64,000 nucleotides of DNA from Paulinella micropora (GCA_019918135.1 WBZZ01006317.1:46001-110000), one strand, 5' to 3'. Positions 28,973-40,365 are shown, counted from the stretch's first letter. Program-made: numbers and translations. Notes: generated from the letters alone by a model not told the origin.

Positions 28973-29860
28973 ATCTACTCATCCGGGACCTACGTCTTCC
29001 CTTATTCGGAGAGACGTAGGTGGATAATATCCGGGGTAAGGTCGTGAGACTCGGACCCGATCATAGTCTGATCTTGTAATTATTAATTATAATACTAGTA
29101 GCAGCAATAAAGTAAACTTATTTGTATATGGGGACCGTTCGGCCCAGATAAAAATATATGCGGAAGCGTGCGGCCCAGATAAAAATAAAACCCAAAATCC
29201 AACCCAACACTATAAGAATGGCAACAGACCACTAACTCTCACACAACCCTAGAATAGCAATAAAAAGAGGAATGTACAGAGGGTGGGGGGGCGGGAAATG
29301 CCTGGCTGTGCATGCTGTTGTAACATCGCATAACTAAGGAATACAAGATTATTTATTCGACTTGGTTCTTAGAGAACAAATCGAAAAATGCATGAGTACA
29401 TCTATGTACGTATACCATACCAAGGCTTCCTTTTCTTCGTAAATTTCTCTGTTGCAAAGTGCAAGAAAATAAAATGAAAATGCCAGTCAATCAGGACAAT
29501 AATCAGAAAATTGTACATTTATAACGTTAACCAATGTGCTCAATATTTTAAAAGAAAAATATTCCGTCAGTATCATTACCTATCATAAAATATTCTACGC
29601 TTCGCATGAATATTTATTCCTAGTCAAGTAAATTTTTTTATTGATTTTGCTAAAATTATTGTACAATGAGAAAGACAGTATTCCCACCCAAACCCGTAGC
29701 GGTTGCGGGGCGCCTGCACTACGACCACCAACATCAGGGACACCGACTAAGCGGGTTTGATGGCTGGGGGAGCATTTGGCCTTGAGCGAATGGCAGCCCG
29801 CTAGGATCTGTGCGCAAACGGTCCGGAGACACAGATGCACGTCGTAGAAAGGGTAGAGAT
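28973..29860. other. Non-coding flank of the PLV
   Basis: AT-rich sequence with no supported gene. Two copies of GGCCCAGATAAAAATA lie about 30 bp apart near 29130-29190, and a G-run lies at 29284-29290. Nothing else recognised. Confidence 0.5.
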
Positions 29861-29864
29861 AGAG

Positions 29865-29880
29865 AAGGAGAGAGAGAGAT

Positions 29881-29945
<65 letters not shown>

Positions 29946-30010
29946 ACGAAAAGAGATAGAGAGAAAGAGAGCGAGAGAGAAAGAACGAGAGAGAAAGGAC
30001 GACAGAGAGA
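29865..30010. repeat. (GA)n microsatellite
   Basis: Pure GA from about 29880 to 29938, then imperfect GAGA/GAAA to about 30010. The Ser/Leu-rich frames on the opposite strand are translations of this repeat. From 30010 to about 31005 the DNA is GC-rich with G-runs and no supported gene; part of it is probably the 3' end of the retroelement. Confidence 0.9.
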
Positions 30011-31005
30011 AGGGACAGCCGATAGCCTACAGGAACCTCCCGACCAACACACAAACCTAGTAACCGGCTGGCACAGGCCAATTCAGACCGGGAAGAATCT
30101 TCCCGGAAGCGAAGCAGCCAACACGTCCCGGCGCATCTGGGCCCATTCGTCCAGGTCGAAGCGGGACTCCCATCCAGCGCCATTCCATGGGCGACCAGTC
30201 GTAGACACACCGATCCTGACTCGAGCAGGCCCACAGGGCACCAGCTGAATCGCAGGAACGCCAGAGAGAGAGAGCGCAACAAGGAAGAGAGAAAGAGAGG
30301 GGGGCCGGTCGTAGAGGAGAAAGAGAGGGAACAGAGTGAAAGTGATCCCACAAGGGAGCGCGGTCCAAGGCAAGAGGCCGCGCTTAAGCCTGGTCCGTCC
30401 GTCCCACCCAGGAAACATCCCCCCCACAGACCAGGAAACCAGCAGAGACACTGGAAATTTGAAAAAACCGAATCCCGACAAGAGAGAGAAGACAGAAGAA
30501 GAAGCACAGTCAACCCTAGACGAGTCCTCCATCCCCATGACTATGCAGCTCCCTGAGAAGGGGGGGACACAGACAGGACGGATTACCCTCCCAGAGACTC
30601 AAAGCGGGCGGAGGCTAGGTCGGGAGAAAAAAGAGGCGGAAGGCTGGATGGGGGGGGGGGGGAGAGGAATTCAAAACTCTAGCCAGGGCTAGGCCCCTTC
30701 GGTTCCGTGGCCCCGAGGAGAGGTGGGATTCGATGGGGAGTCAAGGGTGGGAGGAAAAGGAGACTCCATAGGCAAGCTAGTGTGCCAGTGGGTCGTCTGA
30801 CTTGCTGGTGGGCTAAGCGAGCCACAGGAGACCCTCTCCTCCCACATCTACGGGATCGGTGCGATGGATTTTCGTCCCCCCTTGGACTCAGCTTCGATGG
30901 GATACCTTGGGCCTCTGGTGGACTTCCTTCTCCGCCTCTCCGCTCGCCTCCCGCCTCTGGACAAAGCAACAAAGGGGACCAGGTAGGGCGAAGGAGCACG
31001 CCCAC

Positions 31006-33187
31006 CTACTGAGGGGGGAGGAAAGGAGGGTTTGGAGGAGGTCCCGCAGGGAAATGGTGAAGGAAATTCCAAGTCTGGATGATATGCTCATGGCAAATCC
31101 TGGTTAGGCCTTGGTAGATCTGCTGCGCGATGCTCTTGGAGAAATGGAAGCACAGTTCGTCAAATGAGGCTTGGGAGATGTATCCTCTCGCCCCCATTGC
31201 GATCATAATAAGATTGGTAGACATTGGACGTCTCCTAATGGTCTGCCTGCTTATCGCTTCTTCCAGCGGGAGGTATCGGTGATCATAGATCGCCCGCGGG
31301 TTATATCCCCACGCCTGATGGGACTTCCAGGGGATAGCTGGCCAGGTGCTGGGCGGGTCTTCTCCCCGAAACGCATTTGGGTCCTTCGGTCGGTAAGGGG
31401 GGTTCACCCGACGTCCATCTCGGTCCCAGGTATCCCGCCGATCGTCTGGCGACTGTCTCGCGGGGAGACAGGAGTCATCTTCGCGGACCAGCCATTGATC
31501 CTCCCGGGTCGTGTAGTCTATCAGGGTAACGTGGTTTGATCTTCGAGAGGCGGTGACCAGCAGGTCTATCTTGTGCGAAAAACCCGGTCCCGCCATGTCC
31601 ACCATCACCTGCGCGGCGGGGTGAATGAAAGCCGGCGAGAGAGGTGGGGCAAGAAGGGGGGCTCCCTCCGGGGCGGGGAGACCTGCGTCCGCACGAGGGG
31701 GGGCACTATCTTGCTTCGGTCGAGGGAAGGCTCCCTCCTCCCCGATGATGAAGACTTTGCAGTCCGGTGCTATGCCATCGTCGTTGTCTGACCGCTCCAA
31801 GCAGCTGCGGATCCACTGTCTGCATTTGGAGTGCCGCTGATCCAGTAGAGACTTGAGGGCCTCCGAGTGGAAGGAGGACTTTGAGAGCAAGTAGTGGCTG
31901 ATGCTCCCAGTGACCCTGCAGCCATACGGGCAGGAGGTCGAGGTGGCCCCCTTGGTAATCACAGTGCTGACCCTCGCCGGAGTGGGCCAGACATCTAGCT
32001 GGCATTTGAGTACTATGGCTACCTCTCTCACTGAAAGGCCGCCGTTGGGTTGAAGGAAATGGTTGGTAATGGCTTGGAAGGGTCTGCGTATTTCCGAGCG
32101 GATCCCCCATGTTAGGCCGAAGCGGGGCGCCACTTTGAATTTATTAGCGTCTTCCGAGCATCTCTGGCGAAGCTTCCATAGGTTGTAGGAGGTCCAATTC
32201 TTCTTGACTTGGGCGATGGCTTGGTCTACTGACCCTGGAGCGACAGTCTCCTTGGTGAGAAAGTTAGTGACGGAGAGAACGACTGGGACCTCTAGTGCGT
32301 TCCATTCGAAGCGGGCCGGGGGAACGTCATATGCCTCCCTGAATCGGGCAAGGCTGTGTTCTGCATCGGATCGCTGCTGTCGCCCGTCGGGCCATGACGA
32401 GTCACTTACATGCCCTGGAGGGATGCGCGGGTTAATGCCAATGCCCAGTGCTCTGCAGGCGCGGATCCAATGAAGTACCATAAGTCCGTCGCGGCGATCC
32501 TCCTTGAGCAGATGCAGGTGACCTTGCCATCCAAGGAAAGGCTGGTCTGGGGGGTCCGGAAGCTTGGGGCACTGCTTGTTGATGTCCTCTGGTATGGGGG
32601 CTTCGTCCCTGAGAGCGCCCCTGTTCACAGCGTTGACGTACCGCGGGTAGAAAGCTGGAATGATGCAGTCGGTGGGGACCTCCACCCCGTGGAAAACGGA
32701 GTGCATTCGCCATATGTCCGGTGGATGAATCGGTGGATGCATCAGTGGCGGGCGCGGTCCGCCGTCCCCTGCCCATCTGAACGAGAAGCGCGTGCTTGGC
32801 GGCTGTGGGGGGCAAGAGCTCTTGGGAGCAGCTCGGCGACCACGGAGGGGGAGACGCTGGGGACAGAGATCCTTGTTCCGGGAAGTAATAATCCCACGCT
32901 AGGCGTAGATGCGCATCCACCGCGTATTGAACGTATGGATCGGTCGAAAGGAGGCATTTGATAAACACCGTGAAAGTTCGCAGGTAGTACCGGGTGGAGA
33001 ACTGGTGAAGGCCGAATCCTCCCCCTCCTCCTATGGGGCCGTAAAGCACCGCGTTTGGAATCTCCTGGGGAGACAGCTGAAGAGTCTCCCGGATATGGTC
33101 CCGAAAAGCTGTGTCTAGGTCCCGAAGCAACTTCTGGGGAAGGGGGTCCACCCGAAGGAAAAATCTAGGATGCTGGTGAGGAGACAC
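31006..33187 (-). pseudogene. Retroelement C-terminal region: RT thumb, Cys/His motif, PD-(D/E)XK-like domain
   Basis: The frame from 33187 gives LLRDLDTAFRDHIRETL and LRLAWDYYFPEQG; near 32740 coding passes to the frame 32742-31006. That part has a Cys/His cluster, STSCPYGCRVTGSISHYLL, and then GFSHKIDLLVTASRRSN followed by VTLIDYTTRED, resembling the D...E/D-x-K core strands of the restriction-like endonuclease of R2-type non-LTR elements, which nicks the target site. The assignment of the nuclease rests on a short pattern and is tentative. Frameshifts near 33150 and 32740. Confidence 0.55.
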
Positions 33188-33606
33188 GTGAGGGCTTTCC
33201 TTTTCCTTGCAAGCGAGAGGTCGAGGCTGTGTATCAACCGGGCAGTAGCCACGAACCTTGAAATCGCGTAGTCTCTTTGGATCTGCGGGTTATTGTTGCC
33301 GTCGGTGTGGAGCCCCAGGGACCGAAAGACTTCAATTGCCGAACGGTTTCTAATCACGGTGGGGGGGCACGTCGAGTCCCGGCCGGGTGCAGTGAGAGAA
33401 ATCGGGACAGCGTAGACACCTTTGCCCTCTTCACTAACCAGGCAGATGACAGAGCATTTTTCCGCCGCACAGATCTGGCGTGCGGCCCTAAGTTGCGTAT
33501 AAAGAAGTGAGAAGCCCTTTTGTGCCTCGGGAATGTAGAGCTCCGGTGGACCATCCCCTCCTAGGGCTGCCCAGTTATCGTCCGCAAATTTGTGATCTGC
33601 AGTCAA
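33115..33606 (-). pseudogene. RT motif C segment
   Basis: Begins TADHKFADDNWAALG: FADD is the catalytic motif C of reverse transcriptase, expected directly after motif B, which lies at the end of the preceding frame (33615-35724). A 1-2 nt shift near 33620 separates them. The rest is RT palm/thumb with no further motif recognised. Confidence 0.75.
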
Positions 33607-33614
33607 CGGGGGCC

Positions 33615-35724
33615 TCAGGGGTAGACGGAGGTGTTCTGGGAGCGGTCGCTGCTAGTGCCATCGTAGAACCGGTATCCTGCTGGCATAAATTGCTGGGCAG
33701 GGCACAAGCGGGTAAGGTATTCGTCGAGAACCCCGTATGTGCCCGGGCTGAGCGATCCACCTTGAGGGATCCCTCGGGAGCGGTGAATTTCGTCCGGCAA
33801 AACAGCAGACTTCCCTGTAGAGTCCGGGACCTTGAGCTTGAGCGGGGAGTCTTTGAACCGATGGCGGAGGAAAGCAAACAGCTCGGGGAACTCCCCCTCC
33901 TGAGCCACCACATGGGAGTACGCTTCGCAGATGTAAGTGAGCTCCGCGCGGTCAAACGCCTTGCGGATGTCAGTGGAGAAGATGATAAGCGTCTTTTTCT
34001 TACCTGTAATCTTGGGGGCTGCCCGTAAATCGGCCAACATCAACCGCAGCACCATGTTCCATTCATCGCACCCACTCACAGTTGTTGTGTTGGCTTTAGA
34101 AGTCTTCCGGATGCACCCTGTGTGGAGCTTGAAGGACTCAACCCGAAAAGTGACGAGTTTTTTGTAGAGGTTGAGGATCGCGTTCGAAACCGTGATGCCC
34201 CGCCAGTCGGATACATTTGCGCCTGTCCCAGTCCCCTTCCAAATCTGGCTGAGAATCCCCGGCTTCCAGTCCTTTGGTAATCTCTTCTCCTTCCAGCAAT
34301 GGGAGAAGAAAGATCCTAATTGGATCTTCGCGTCTTGCGAGAGGAGCTTGAAGATGTCGGGGGGTATACCTTCGTCTCCCGGAGCAGGACCCTTTTTGGC
34401 CTGAATTGCATGCTCGATTTCACCCAACGAGAGCGGCCGACGAGCCAGATCGAGCGCCTGCTCTCGAGAGAGCGGGGGGGGGAGGCACTTGAAGATATTG
34501 ACGAATTGCTTGACCCGGTCCCCAGGAATATGAGACTCTTGGAACGGCCCTACAAGGAGAAGCCGTCCGTTGGAGTCTCGGGGCGGGGCCGAGCGCAGCC
34601 TCTCCCACTCCCGAATCCTCTGTAGCCGGGTCACTCTTCTTAGGACCGCCCACTTGGCGAGGCGGTCTGCACACTCATTTAGACGGAAGGTCCACTCAAA
34701 ACTGCGTTCTTGGTGGGACTTGACCCAGTGGAAAGAGATCGGAGCAGTCTGCACGTGAAAGCGAAAGATGGCATCCCATAGGGGGGGCTTCGACCGCGTC
34801 TTGAACAGTTCGTGGGCCTCCCCTTCCAGATTCGCGTCCGATAGGGCCCGGTAGTCGGTGTAGACATGGACTCGCCGGGGCCTCCAGGCCATCTCCCGGA
34901 TGAATTGGAGGCCCCCTGCCATAACTGCCAACACTTCCTGTTCACCACTAGAGGCTGGATTGTCCGCGTTGCCGTAGATGGCGATAATATCGCGATTGTA
35001 GAATAGGAAAGCCCCGAAGCCCGCAGCGTTGCCATGTTCGGGAAAGCAGGATCCATCGGTAACGAGGATAGCGTCCCATAGTGACAGGGAGCCTGGAGAC
35101 AGCTCGTCAGGTCGATCGAGGCGCGGCGCAAGGCGAGCAACAGGGAACCGTTGTTGGAATTCGTCAGGGAGCGAGCTGAGGCGCAGAGCAAACGCGTTGG
35201 ATTGGAGTCGGATGATCAGGCCCCGGGTGTCCTCTCCGTTAGGAAGGTGGATACCCAGGTACTCCCCTGCTTCAGCTTCCAGGAACTCCATAAGCTTGGG
35301 AACCAAGTCAACGGGAGGGGCTGTATACACATCCTGAAGGGGAAGGTTGGCAGTATCCCATCTCTTAAGCTCATCTTAATTACGGTTCGGTCTCCGTTCG
35401 TTGTCATCCTCCGGCGGGAACTGCACTGTGTACTGGCGAAGGGACGGTGCCTTGTGGGCATTCATGAGGGACCTCATCCCTTCCACCCCCGCCTGAAGGG
35501 CTACCTCGGCAGATGACTGGATGACAGATTCCGTCTCACTGGGGAGAAGGGAAAGGGGGGCAGGATCCACATTACCTCGGAACACCAGATTGGTGAAATG
35601 CCCCTTGTCGATAACCTCCCCCGGTCTGAGGATCGGCGCACGGAGCCTGTCGCTTCCGAGAAGGAGCTCTCTCTGGTTATATTTGGAGTCCTCTGGGGGG
35701 GTCCATAGTGTAGCTCCAGGCCCC
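33615..35724 (-). pseudogene. RNase H - reverse transcriptase polyprotein, with stop codons
   Basis: An ATG overlaps the stop of the upstream ORF (TGATG at 35728-35724). The frame is interrupted by a TAA at about 35376-35378 and continues to 33615. Counting from 35330, RNase H occupies residues 85-230: Asp in ILVTDGSCF (92), Glu in SGEQEVLAV (about 130), Asp in VHVYTDYRAL (159), SH (205-206) and NECADRLAKW (Asp 222). RT follows: GDEGIPPDIF, LPKDWKPGIL, motif A IFSTDIRKAFDRA (454), motif B RSRGIPQGGSLSP (about 520). All catalytic residues of RNase H and RT motifs A/B are present. Confidence 0.85.
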
Positions 35725-35725
35725 A

Positions 35726-38700
35726 TCACTGGTGAAGTCGGCGCTCCTCGTCTGCCAGGTCGGAGACACGTGTGCGGTAGAGGTCTGCATAGTGCTCCCG
35801 GAGAGCTTCGGGCGGGGGGGACTCCATGGCTGAGTCCGCTTGGACACGGAGGAGGAATTTGTGCTGATTACGGTCAAAGGCTTGGTTGTGGCGAAACCTA
35901 TCCGGTCTCTTAGACTCCCTCTTGACGCGCTTGATGTCCTCGAGTCGAGAGTTAATCTTGCGTCTGGCCTTGGCAAGGACCTTCAGAGCGTCGGGCAGGA
36001 GACGTGATAACTCCAGCGGGTCATCCGACGACGTCTCATCCAGGATGTGCCCCACCAGATCCCCTTCCATTCGAAGCGTACGGCAAATGCTCATCCAGAG
36101 CCTGGATAAATGGGATCCGGGGTCCCTCGGAACCTGTCTCTGGAGGCCCCTCGTGATGGATTGCAGGGCAGTTAGCATGCGGGGTACCTTCGTTATCTTC
36201 CGCCTGGACTTAGGGGGTCTGGGCTGCCGCCTGCTCAATGGTGGAGGAGGCGGCTGAGCGTCCTGAATGACACTTGGCAGAGCAAGGCTAGGGACAGCCG
36301 GGGGAGCAGCGTCGTTCTCTATAGGTGCGGCAGCAACTGCGGCTTGGATGGCCTGCTTCAACGAAGCCTGGGGGGGCTGGGCCGTCCGCATGCTCTCTTC
36401 CATACACTGCTGGAAACTATCCCGCTGAGCTTGCGTCCACCTCTTGGGCTCCACTAGAGGCAGCGGGGGAGACCCGGAGACCACCGGGGCGACAATTCCA
36501 TCAGGCCGGGCTTCCCTTCCCTCCGGACTCCGGGAAGAGGGAGGGGGGGCTGGGCTGTCGGCTAGAGAAGGGGGGGGGAGAGCAGACTCGATGATTTCTT
36601 CTACAGAGGAGGGGAGGGGCGGTGGACCCGGGAAACGATCGAAGCTGCCAGGCGGGGAGGAGGGGGGAGAGTCAACCGGGGCGTCGAGCGAGAGGAATTG
36701 ACGCTCTAGCCGATCCCGGGCGATGTCTACTCGGGCCTGAATCCAGCGCTGCAGGGGGGGGGCCTCCAGGCGGTGAGACGCGATAGATTGAACAAGCCGC
36801 TCTTCCCTACTGAGGTGCGACAATGCAGTGATGGCGTCCTCCTCGTCCTCACTATCTCCCTCTGGCAACCCTTGCTCCTCCGGAGGATCCATCTGAGGGT
36901 CACTTTCCTGAGGACTCCAAAGGATGAGGCCGACAACGATCCAGGCCGAGGCCTTTGCGAGGATCCAGTCGGGTCGAAAAAACTCCTCAGGGCCAAAAGG
37001 CGCTTCCGGGATGGAAAGCTCCAGGAGACCATCCCTGGCCCCGACATCAATAAAGAGCATTGTGAGCTGCAGGATCGTTCTGAGGCGTTTGTAGCGAACA
37101 GCGGGCAGGGAGATGCCGAGAGGGCCGATGAACCGAGGCGCGTGGTCCCACGCCGGAGTCTCAGACCTGAAGTTGGCTGTGTGGTGGAGCAGGATGCGTC
37201 CCTTGATATCCTGTGCCCGAACAATGAGGACCCGCGGGCGGCGTCGCTGGACATAGCGAAGAACCCGTGGGGAGGAGAGTGCATGCCAGGAGGTGAGGAG
37301 CATGAGACTCCCGTCCTGGACAATGGATTCCAACGCCTTGGTGGTCCTGTCTGCCAATGGATTCCTGGATCGAAGGTGAAGCTGAGCTCCGAAGGAGGGA
37401 GATAGGAGAAACATCTGGCTTAACCATTGGTTGAAAGCTCCTTGGGAGAGCCGTGGCGCAGTGGGGGGGACCACCTTTTGTGGTGGAAAAGCCAGAAGTG
37501 GTTCTCGTACGTGCGAGGTGAGCGACAGGACATTGGTGCCATGGAAGCGCTCCAGATTGTATCTGAGCGTCGCAAAGGCAAGAGAGGCCTGCGCGCCTCC
37601 CCGAAGCCCGTCCCGAGACTGCTTGAAATCGCTAAACCACTTGGCGGACGGCTGGGGAAGGTGCTCCCGCATGCCTTGTTTGTAGACCCTGTAGACAGTA
37701 GAGAACCCCAGGGGGGCGGAGGAGGGCACTGGGCTACGGGGGAGGAGGTGCCGTTCAATGGACATGCCTTGCCCCAGCAGGGAGAACGCCCGAGAGTTGA
37801 AGGAGGCTGCATTGGTGGAATGCTCATCCTTCTTATCCGCTGCCATCTTCCGCAGGTTCCTAATAATCTTGCGTAGGCGCTGACGGAAATGTCGATTAGT
37901 CTTTGAGGCTGAGCTCAGTCCCAAGGCTGGGCGCTGGGCTGCGGAAAACGGGTGAAGAACCGCGACGGGGTCAGGAAGGGAGGAGACTGTCCGCTTGAAC
38001 AGAAGTTGCACTCCATACGAAGCAATCACCCTGCATGCAGTCAGGTTATGGAGGACCGAAACGGAGTCGTCGTCACACTTCACCCACTCCCCTGAACTGT
38101 TGCGGTCCAGGAGGAACGCGTGGGGAAGTTGCCGCGAGCGTGCGTTGCCTTCCATCTGAATGCAAATAACGCTTTGGAGAGAGTAGGAGGCCGGCTGCCC
38201 GTCTTGCGTCCACCGGTGGTCAAGAACGAGCGAGGGCAGGACAGAGATGTTGTGGTGCGCGGATCGAAGGGACCGTAGGTTCTGGAGTCCCAGCGGCCGA
38301 TGAATGTCGAGGAGAAGACATTCTGCATGTGTCTGCAGCGTCCGAGTAGTCGCCCCTTGCCTGCCTCCGCAGTGGGCACAGCGGAAAGACTCAGAAGGAC
38401 CACCAAGCAGGCATCTGTCCACGAGCTCAGAGAGGGGGAACGGGGAGCGGTCGCCGGCCAGGAGAGACAGGGAGAGAGGAAGAGCCCACGTGGAGGAAAG
38501 AGAGGTAGTGGAGCATCCCTGGCACGATGAAGTCGAAACCACGTGAGGGAGCCACGATTCCATAGACACTCCCCTCGGGAGGAAAGAGGGCCCGGCGTCC
38601 CGGAGCAACAACAGTAGGCCCCGAGCTGCCAGTCCGGTGTCGCCGCCGTCATGAAGGTCCGGACTGGGGAGGGTGCTGCGGAGAACAACCGGGTAGCGGA

Positions 38701-39325
38701 ACCAGGCACAGGAGATGGGCTGGAATTCTTGCGAGGAGCTCTTCACCTGGGGGCGAAGCTCAGCCATCGTATTAATGATAGCGCTGATGGCCGTCATCTG
38801 AGGTCCGATCATGGACCTGGGTGGGCGTGCCGAGGCCCAGTTCCGTAGGAAAGCGGGAAGCTTGGGAAAGGATGAGAGGAGTTGGACCGCGCTTATTAAG
38901 AAACAGTACCGGTTATCCGGGTTCTTAATACCTCTGTAGGGAAGAGGAGGCGACTCCGCAGGAGCTTTACGGGGACATGCAGGACGACCTTTACCTTTCG
39001 TTATAATTCCGACCCCGGAGTACTCCCCCTGAGCTTTATTAGACAGCGCATTACTCTGGCTGGGGTCCGTGCTTGAGGTCAGAGTAGGGGGAGTACCGGA
39101 GGTCTCCTTCGCAAACGTCCGTCGGGGTCGAAGACCAGCGGCTTCTATCTCGTAGAAGTCTGCCATCTTGTCTTCCTGATCCTTAAGGGAAGCCTGCATC
39201 TGGCGAGTGAGCTGACTTTCCTGTCGGATTGCGCGGATATCATCAGGGCTGAAGAAGATTCCTCCCATGGTGCTTCTCGAAGCAGGCCGTGTGGATCCCC
39301 GCACTTGAGAAGGGGGGTGGTGCAC
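35726..39325 (-). CDS. Retroelement ORF with USP-type deubiquitinase-like domain
   Basis: Up to 1,199 aa, open throughout; the initiator may be Met20 (MGGIFFSPDDIRAIRQ). Residues 130-430 have the ubiquitin-specific protease layout: Cys box GIKNPDNRYCFLISAVQLL (Cys141), zinc-ribbon pairs CQGC (268-271) and CAHC (316-319), ECLLLDIHRP, and the His box LPHAFLLD-x6-W with DDD (His402, Asp 418-420). The second half has a helical region, a proline-rich linker and a basic C-terminal domain ending DLADEERRLHQ. A deubiquitinase could protect the element's proteins from host turnover. Its stop overlaps the next ATG. Some USP residues, such as the oxyanion Asn, need alignment to confirm activity. Confidence 0.75.
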   Translation of the reverse strand: MHHPPSQVRGSTRPASRSTMGGIFFSPDDIRAIRQESQLTRQMQASLKDQEDKMADFYEIEAAGLRPRRTFAKETSGTPPTLTSSTDPSQSNALSNKAQGEYSGVGIITKGKGRPACPRKAPAESPPLPYRGIKNPDNRYCFLISAVQLLSSFPKLPAFLRNWASARPPRSMIGPQMTAISAIINTMAELRPQVKSSSQEFQPISCAWFRYPVVLRSTLPSPDLHDGGDTGLAARGLLLLLRDAGPSFLPRGVSMESWLPHVVSTSSCQGCSTTSLSSTWALPLSLSLLAGDRSPFPLSELVDRCLLGGPSESFRCAHCGGRQGATTRTLQTHAECLLLDIHRPLGLQNLRSLRSAHHNISVLPSLVLDHRWTQDGQPASYSLQSVICIQMEGNARSRQLPHAFLLDRNSSGEWVKCDDDSVSVLHNLTACRVIASYGVQLLFKRTVSSLPDPVAVLHPFSAAQRPALGLSSASKTNRHFRQRLRKIIRNLRKMAADKKDEHSTNAASFNSRAFSLLGQGMSIERHLLPRSPVPSSAPLGFSTVYRVYKQGMREHLPQPSAKWFSDFKQSRDGLRGGAQASLAFATLRYNLERFHGTNVLSLTSHVREPLLAFPPQKVVPPTAPRLSQGAFNQWLSQMFLLSPSFGAQLHLRSRNPLADRTTKALESIVQDGSLMLLTSWHALSSPRVLRYVQRRRPRVLIVRAQDIKGRILLHHTANFRSETPAWDHAPRFIGPLGISLPAVRYKRLRTILQLTMLFIDVGARDGLLELSIPEAPFGPEEFFRPDWILAKASAWIVVGLILWSPQESDPQMDPPEEQGLPEGDSEDEEDAITALSHLSREERLVQSIASHRLEAPPLQRWIQARVDIARDRLERQFLSLDAPVDSPPSSPPGSFDRFPGPPPLPSSVEEIIESALPPPSLADSPAPPPSSRSPEGREARPDGIVAPVVSGSPPLPLVEPKRWTQAQRDSFQQCMEESMRTAQPPQASLKQAIQAAVAAAPIENDAAPPAVPSLALPSVIQDAQPPPPPLSRRQPRPPKSRRKITKVPRMLTALQSITRGLQRQVPRDPGSHLSRLWMSICRTLRMEGDLVGHILDETSSDDPLELSRLLPDALKVLAKARRKINSRLEDIKRVKRESKRPDRFRHNQAFDRNQHKFLLRVQADSAMESPPPEALREHYADLYRTRVSDLADEERRLHQ

Positions 39326-39402
39326 TACGATTGTACCCGGTGGGACCGATAAAAGAGGGGGGGTCCCGCGAGGGGGGGGGGGGGGTCCTGTACATCGGCT
39401 GC

Positions 39403-40365
39403 TTAAGCAGGTCGGCTTGTGCGCAGCCTGGCTTCCTTCTGCTTCGCAGCCACACAGCCCTGCCTGCCGCCTGTGATCGCCAAGGGTCCGGAGCTGGCCT
39501 GTCGGTCATGGCCTTTTGTGTTTGTGCTGGCCGATGGGACATCGAGTGACGGAGTCGGCGTGGCCGCTTTGACCTTGAAAGCAGACACAACGGTGGTCGA
39601 TCCGTCTTCGACAGGCGTGGCTTGGGTTTCGGGATGCAGACTGAGGGGGGGCGGTGCCTGCAGCCGGGGTAGAGGGGGGGCAGGACGTCGTCCAGAATCA
39701 GCAGGGCCAGCAGCGGCGGGGGGCAACGTAGAGCTGGTGGGGTTTGGTCGTTTACGTTTACGTTGCAGGCGTCGGCGGGCGTACTCGTACTGCTTCCGAT
39801 TGCGACGGTTTGGCAGCAGGGCGGCCTGGGAGTTCCACACCCCCTGTCGGAGAATGGTCGAGCTAGGCAGGAGACCTAGCAGTGTAAGCCACCCCTCCTT
39901 GTACGCTCGCTCGAGATCCTGCTGGCGGACCGCAGGGAGGGAGTCCCACGCATCTCCGGATCTGGCGTGGCTGATAATGCTACGGAGGGCATCTAAGCGG
40001 AGGGGGCAATCGGGGGAAACTCGGTGTATCCAGTCCGGATTTGAGCTGTACTTGTTGCAGATGCTTGCCCCTATCTCGCGGACGAGGGCAGGTCCCAGGT
40101 GACAGCTGGAGGACAGAAAGGAGGGTAGGTCAACCATGGCCATCAGGTCGCCTCGTGGGATCATCTTTTGAAGGGCCAACTGAGGCGCCGGTGGTGCCTC
40201 GGGGACTGGAACGCTGTTGGGAGTTGATGAGCTCGTTGGGAGGGCGGGTGACTCGGGGGGAGCCCCAGTGGGCCGCGGGGCGGCCAACGGAGATGGCTGA
40301 GGAGACCGCTGGGGTGGAGATGGTGCCGGGGCCGTATACGAAGGGGGGGCGGGGGTAGGTTCCAA
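39403..40365 (-). CDS. Proline-rich first ORF of the retroelement
   Basis: 320 aa from MEPTPAPPSY. The N-terminal 70 residues and much of the C-terminus are Pro/Ala/Ser-rich. The middle (about 75-200) looks globular and helical (HLGPALVREIGASICNKY, LRLDALRSIISHARSG) followed by a basic segment (KQYEYARRRLQRKRKRPN). A nucleic-acid-binding ORF1/gag-like role is possible. A run of 12 G separates it from the USP ORF, so a frameshift between them may be real or a length error. Frames upstream to about 40700 are also proline-rich and may be an extension. Confidence 0.5.
   Translation of the reverse strand: MEPTPAPPSYTAPAPSPPQRSPQPSPLAAPRPTGAPPESPALPTSSSTPNSVPVPEAPPAPQLALQKMIPRGDLMAMVDLPSFLSSSCHLGPALVREIGASICNKYSSNPDWIHRVSPDCPLRLDALRSIISHARSGDAWDSLPAVRQQDLERAYKEGWLTLLGLLPSSTILRQGVWNSQAALLPNRRNRKQYEYARRRLQRKRKRPNPTSSTLPPAAAGPADSGRRPAPPLPRLQAPPPLSLHPETQATPVEDGSTTVVSAFKVKAATPTPSLDVPSASTNTKGHDRQASSGPLAITGGRQGCVAAKQKEARLRTSRPA

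Larger units (their letters stand above)
31006..40365 (-). mobile_element. Retroelement with USP-like, RNase H, RT and possible restriction-like endonuclease domains
   Basis: About 9.4 kb of GC-rich minus-strand coding DNA: proline-rich ORF (40365-39403), USP-like ORF (39325-35726), then RNase H and RT (35724-33115) and a C-terminal Cys/His and nuclease-like region (33187-31006). The coding order RNase H, RT, C-terminal nuclease is unlike LTR elements (RT before RNase H). The C-terminal nuclease would place it near R2/NeSL-type non-LTR elements. Neither LTRs nor a clear poly(A) tail are seen, so exact ends are unknown. At least four frame breaks show it is not active as read. Confidence 0.75.

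Noticed and set aside
29734-30538. Leftward frames of 100-260 codons rich in Ser and Leu
   Set aside because: Derived from the (GA)n microsatellite and GC-rich flank; no domain and several frames equally open.
30336-31107. Plus-strand frames over the retroelement 3' region
   Set aside because: High GC leaves all frames open; the coding strand of the element is the minus strand.
36773-37876. Plus-strand frames of 150-210 codons inside the USP ORF
   Set aside because: Antisense frames of a GC-rich gene, with no domain.
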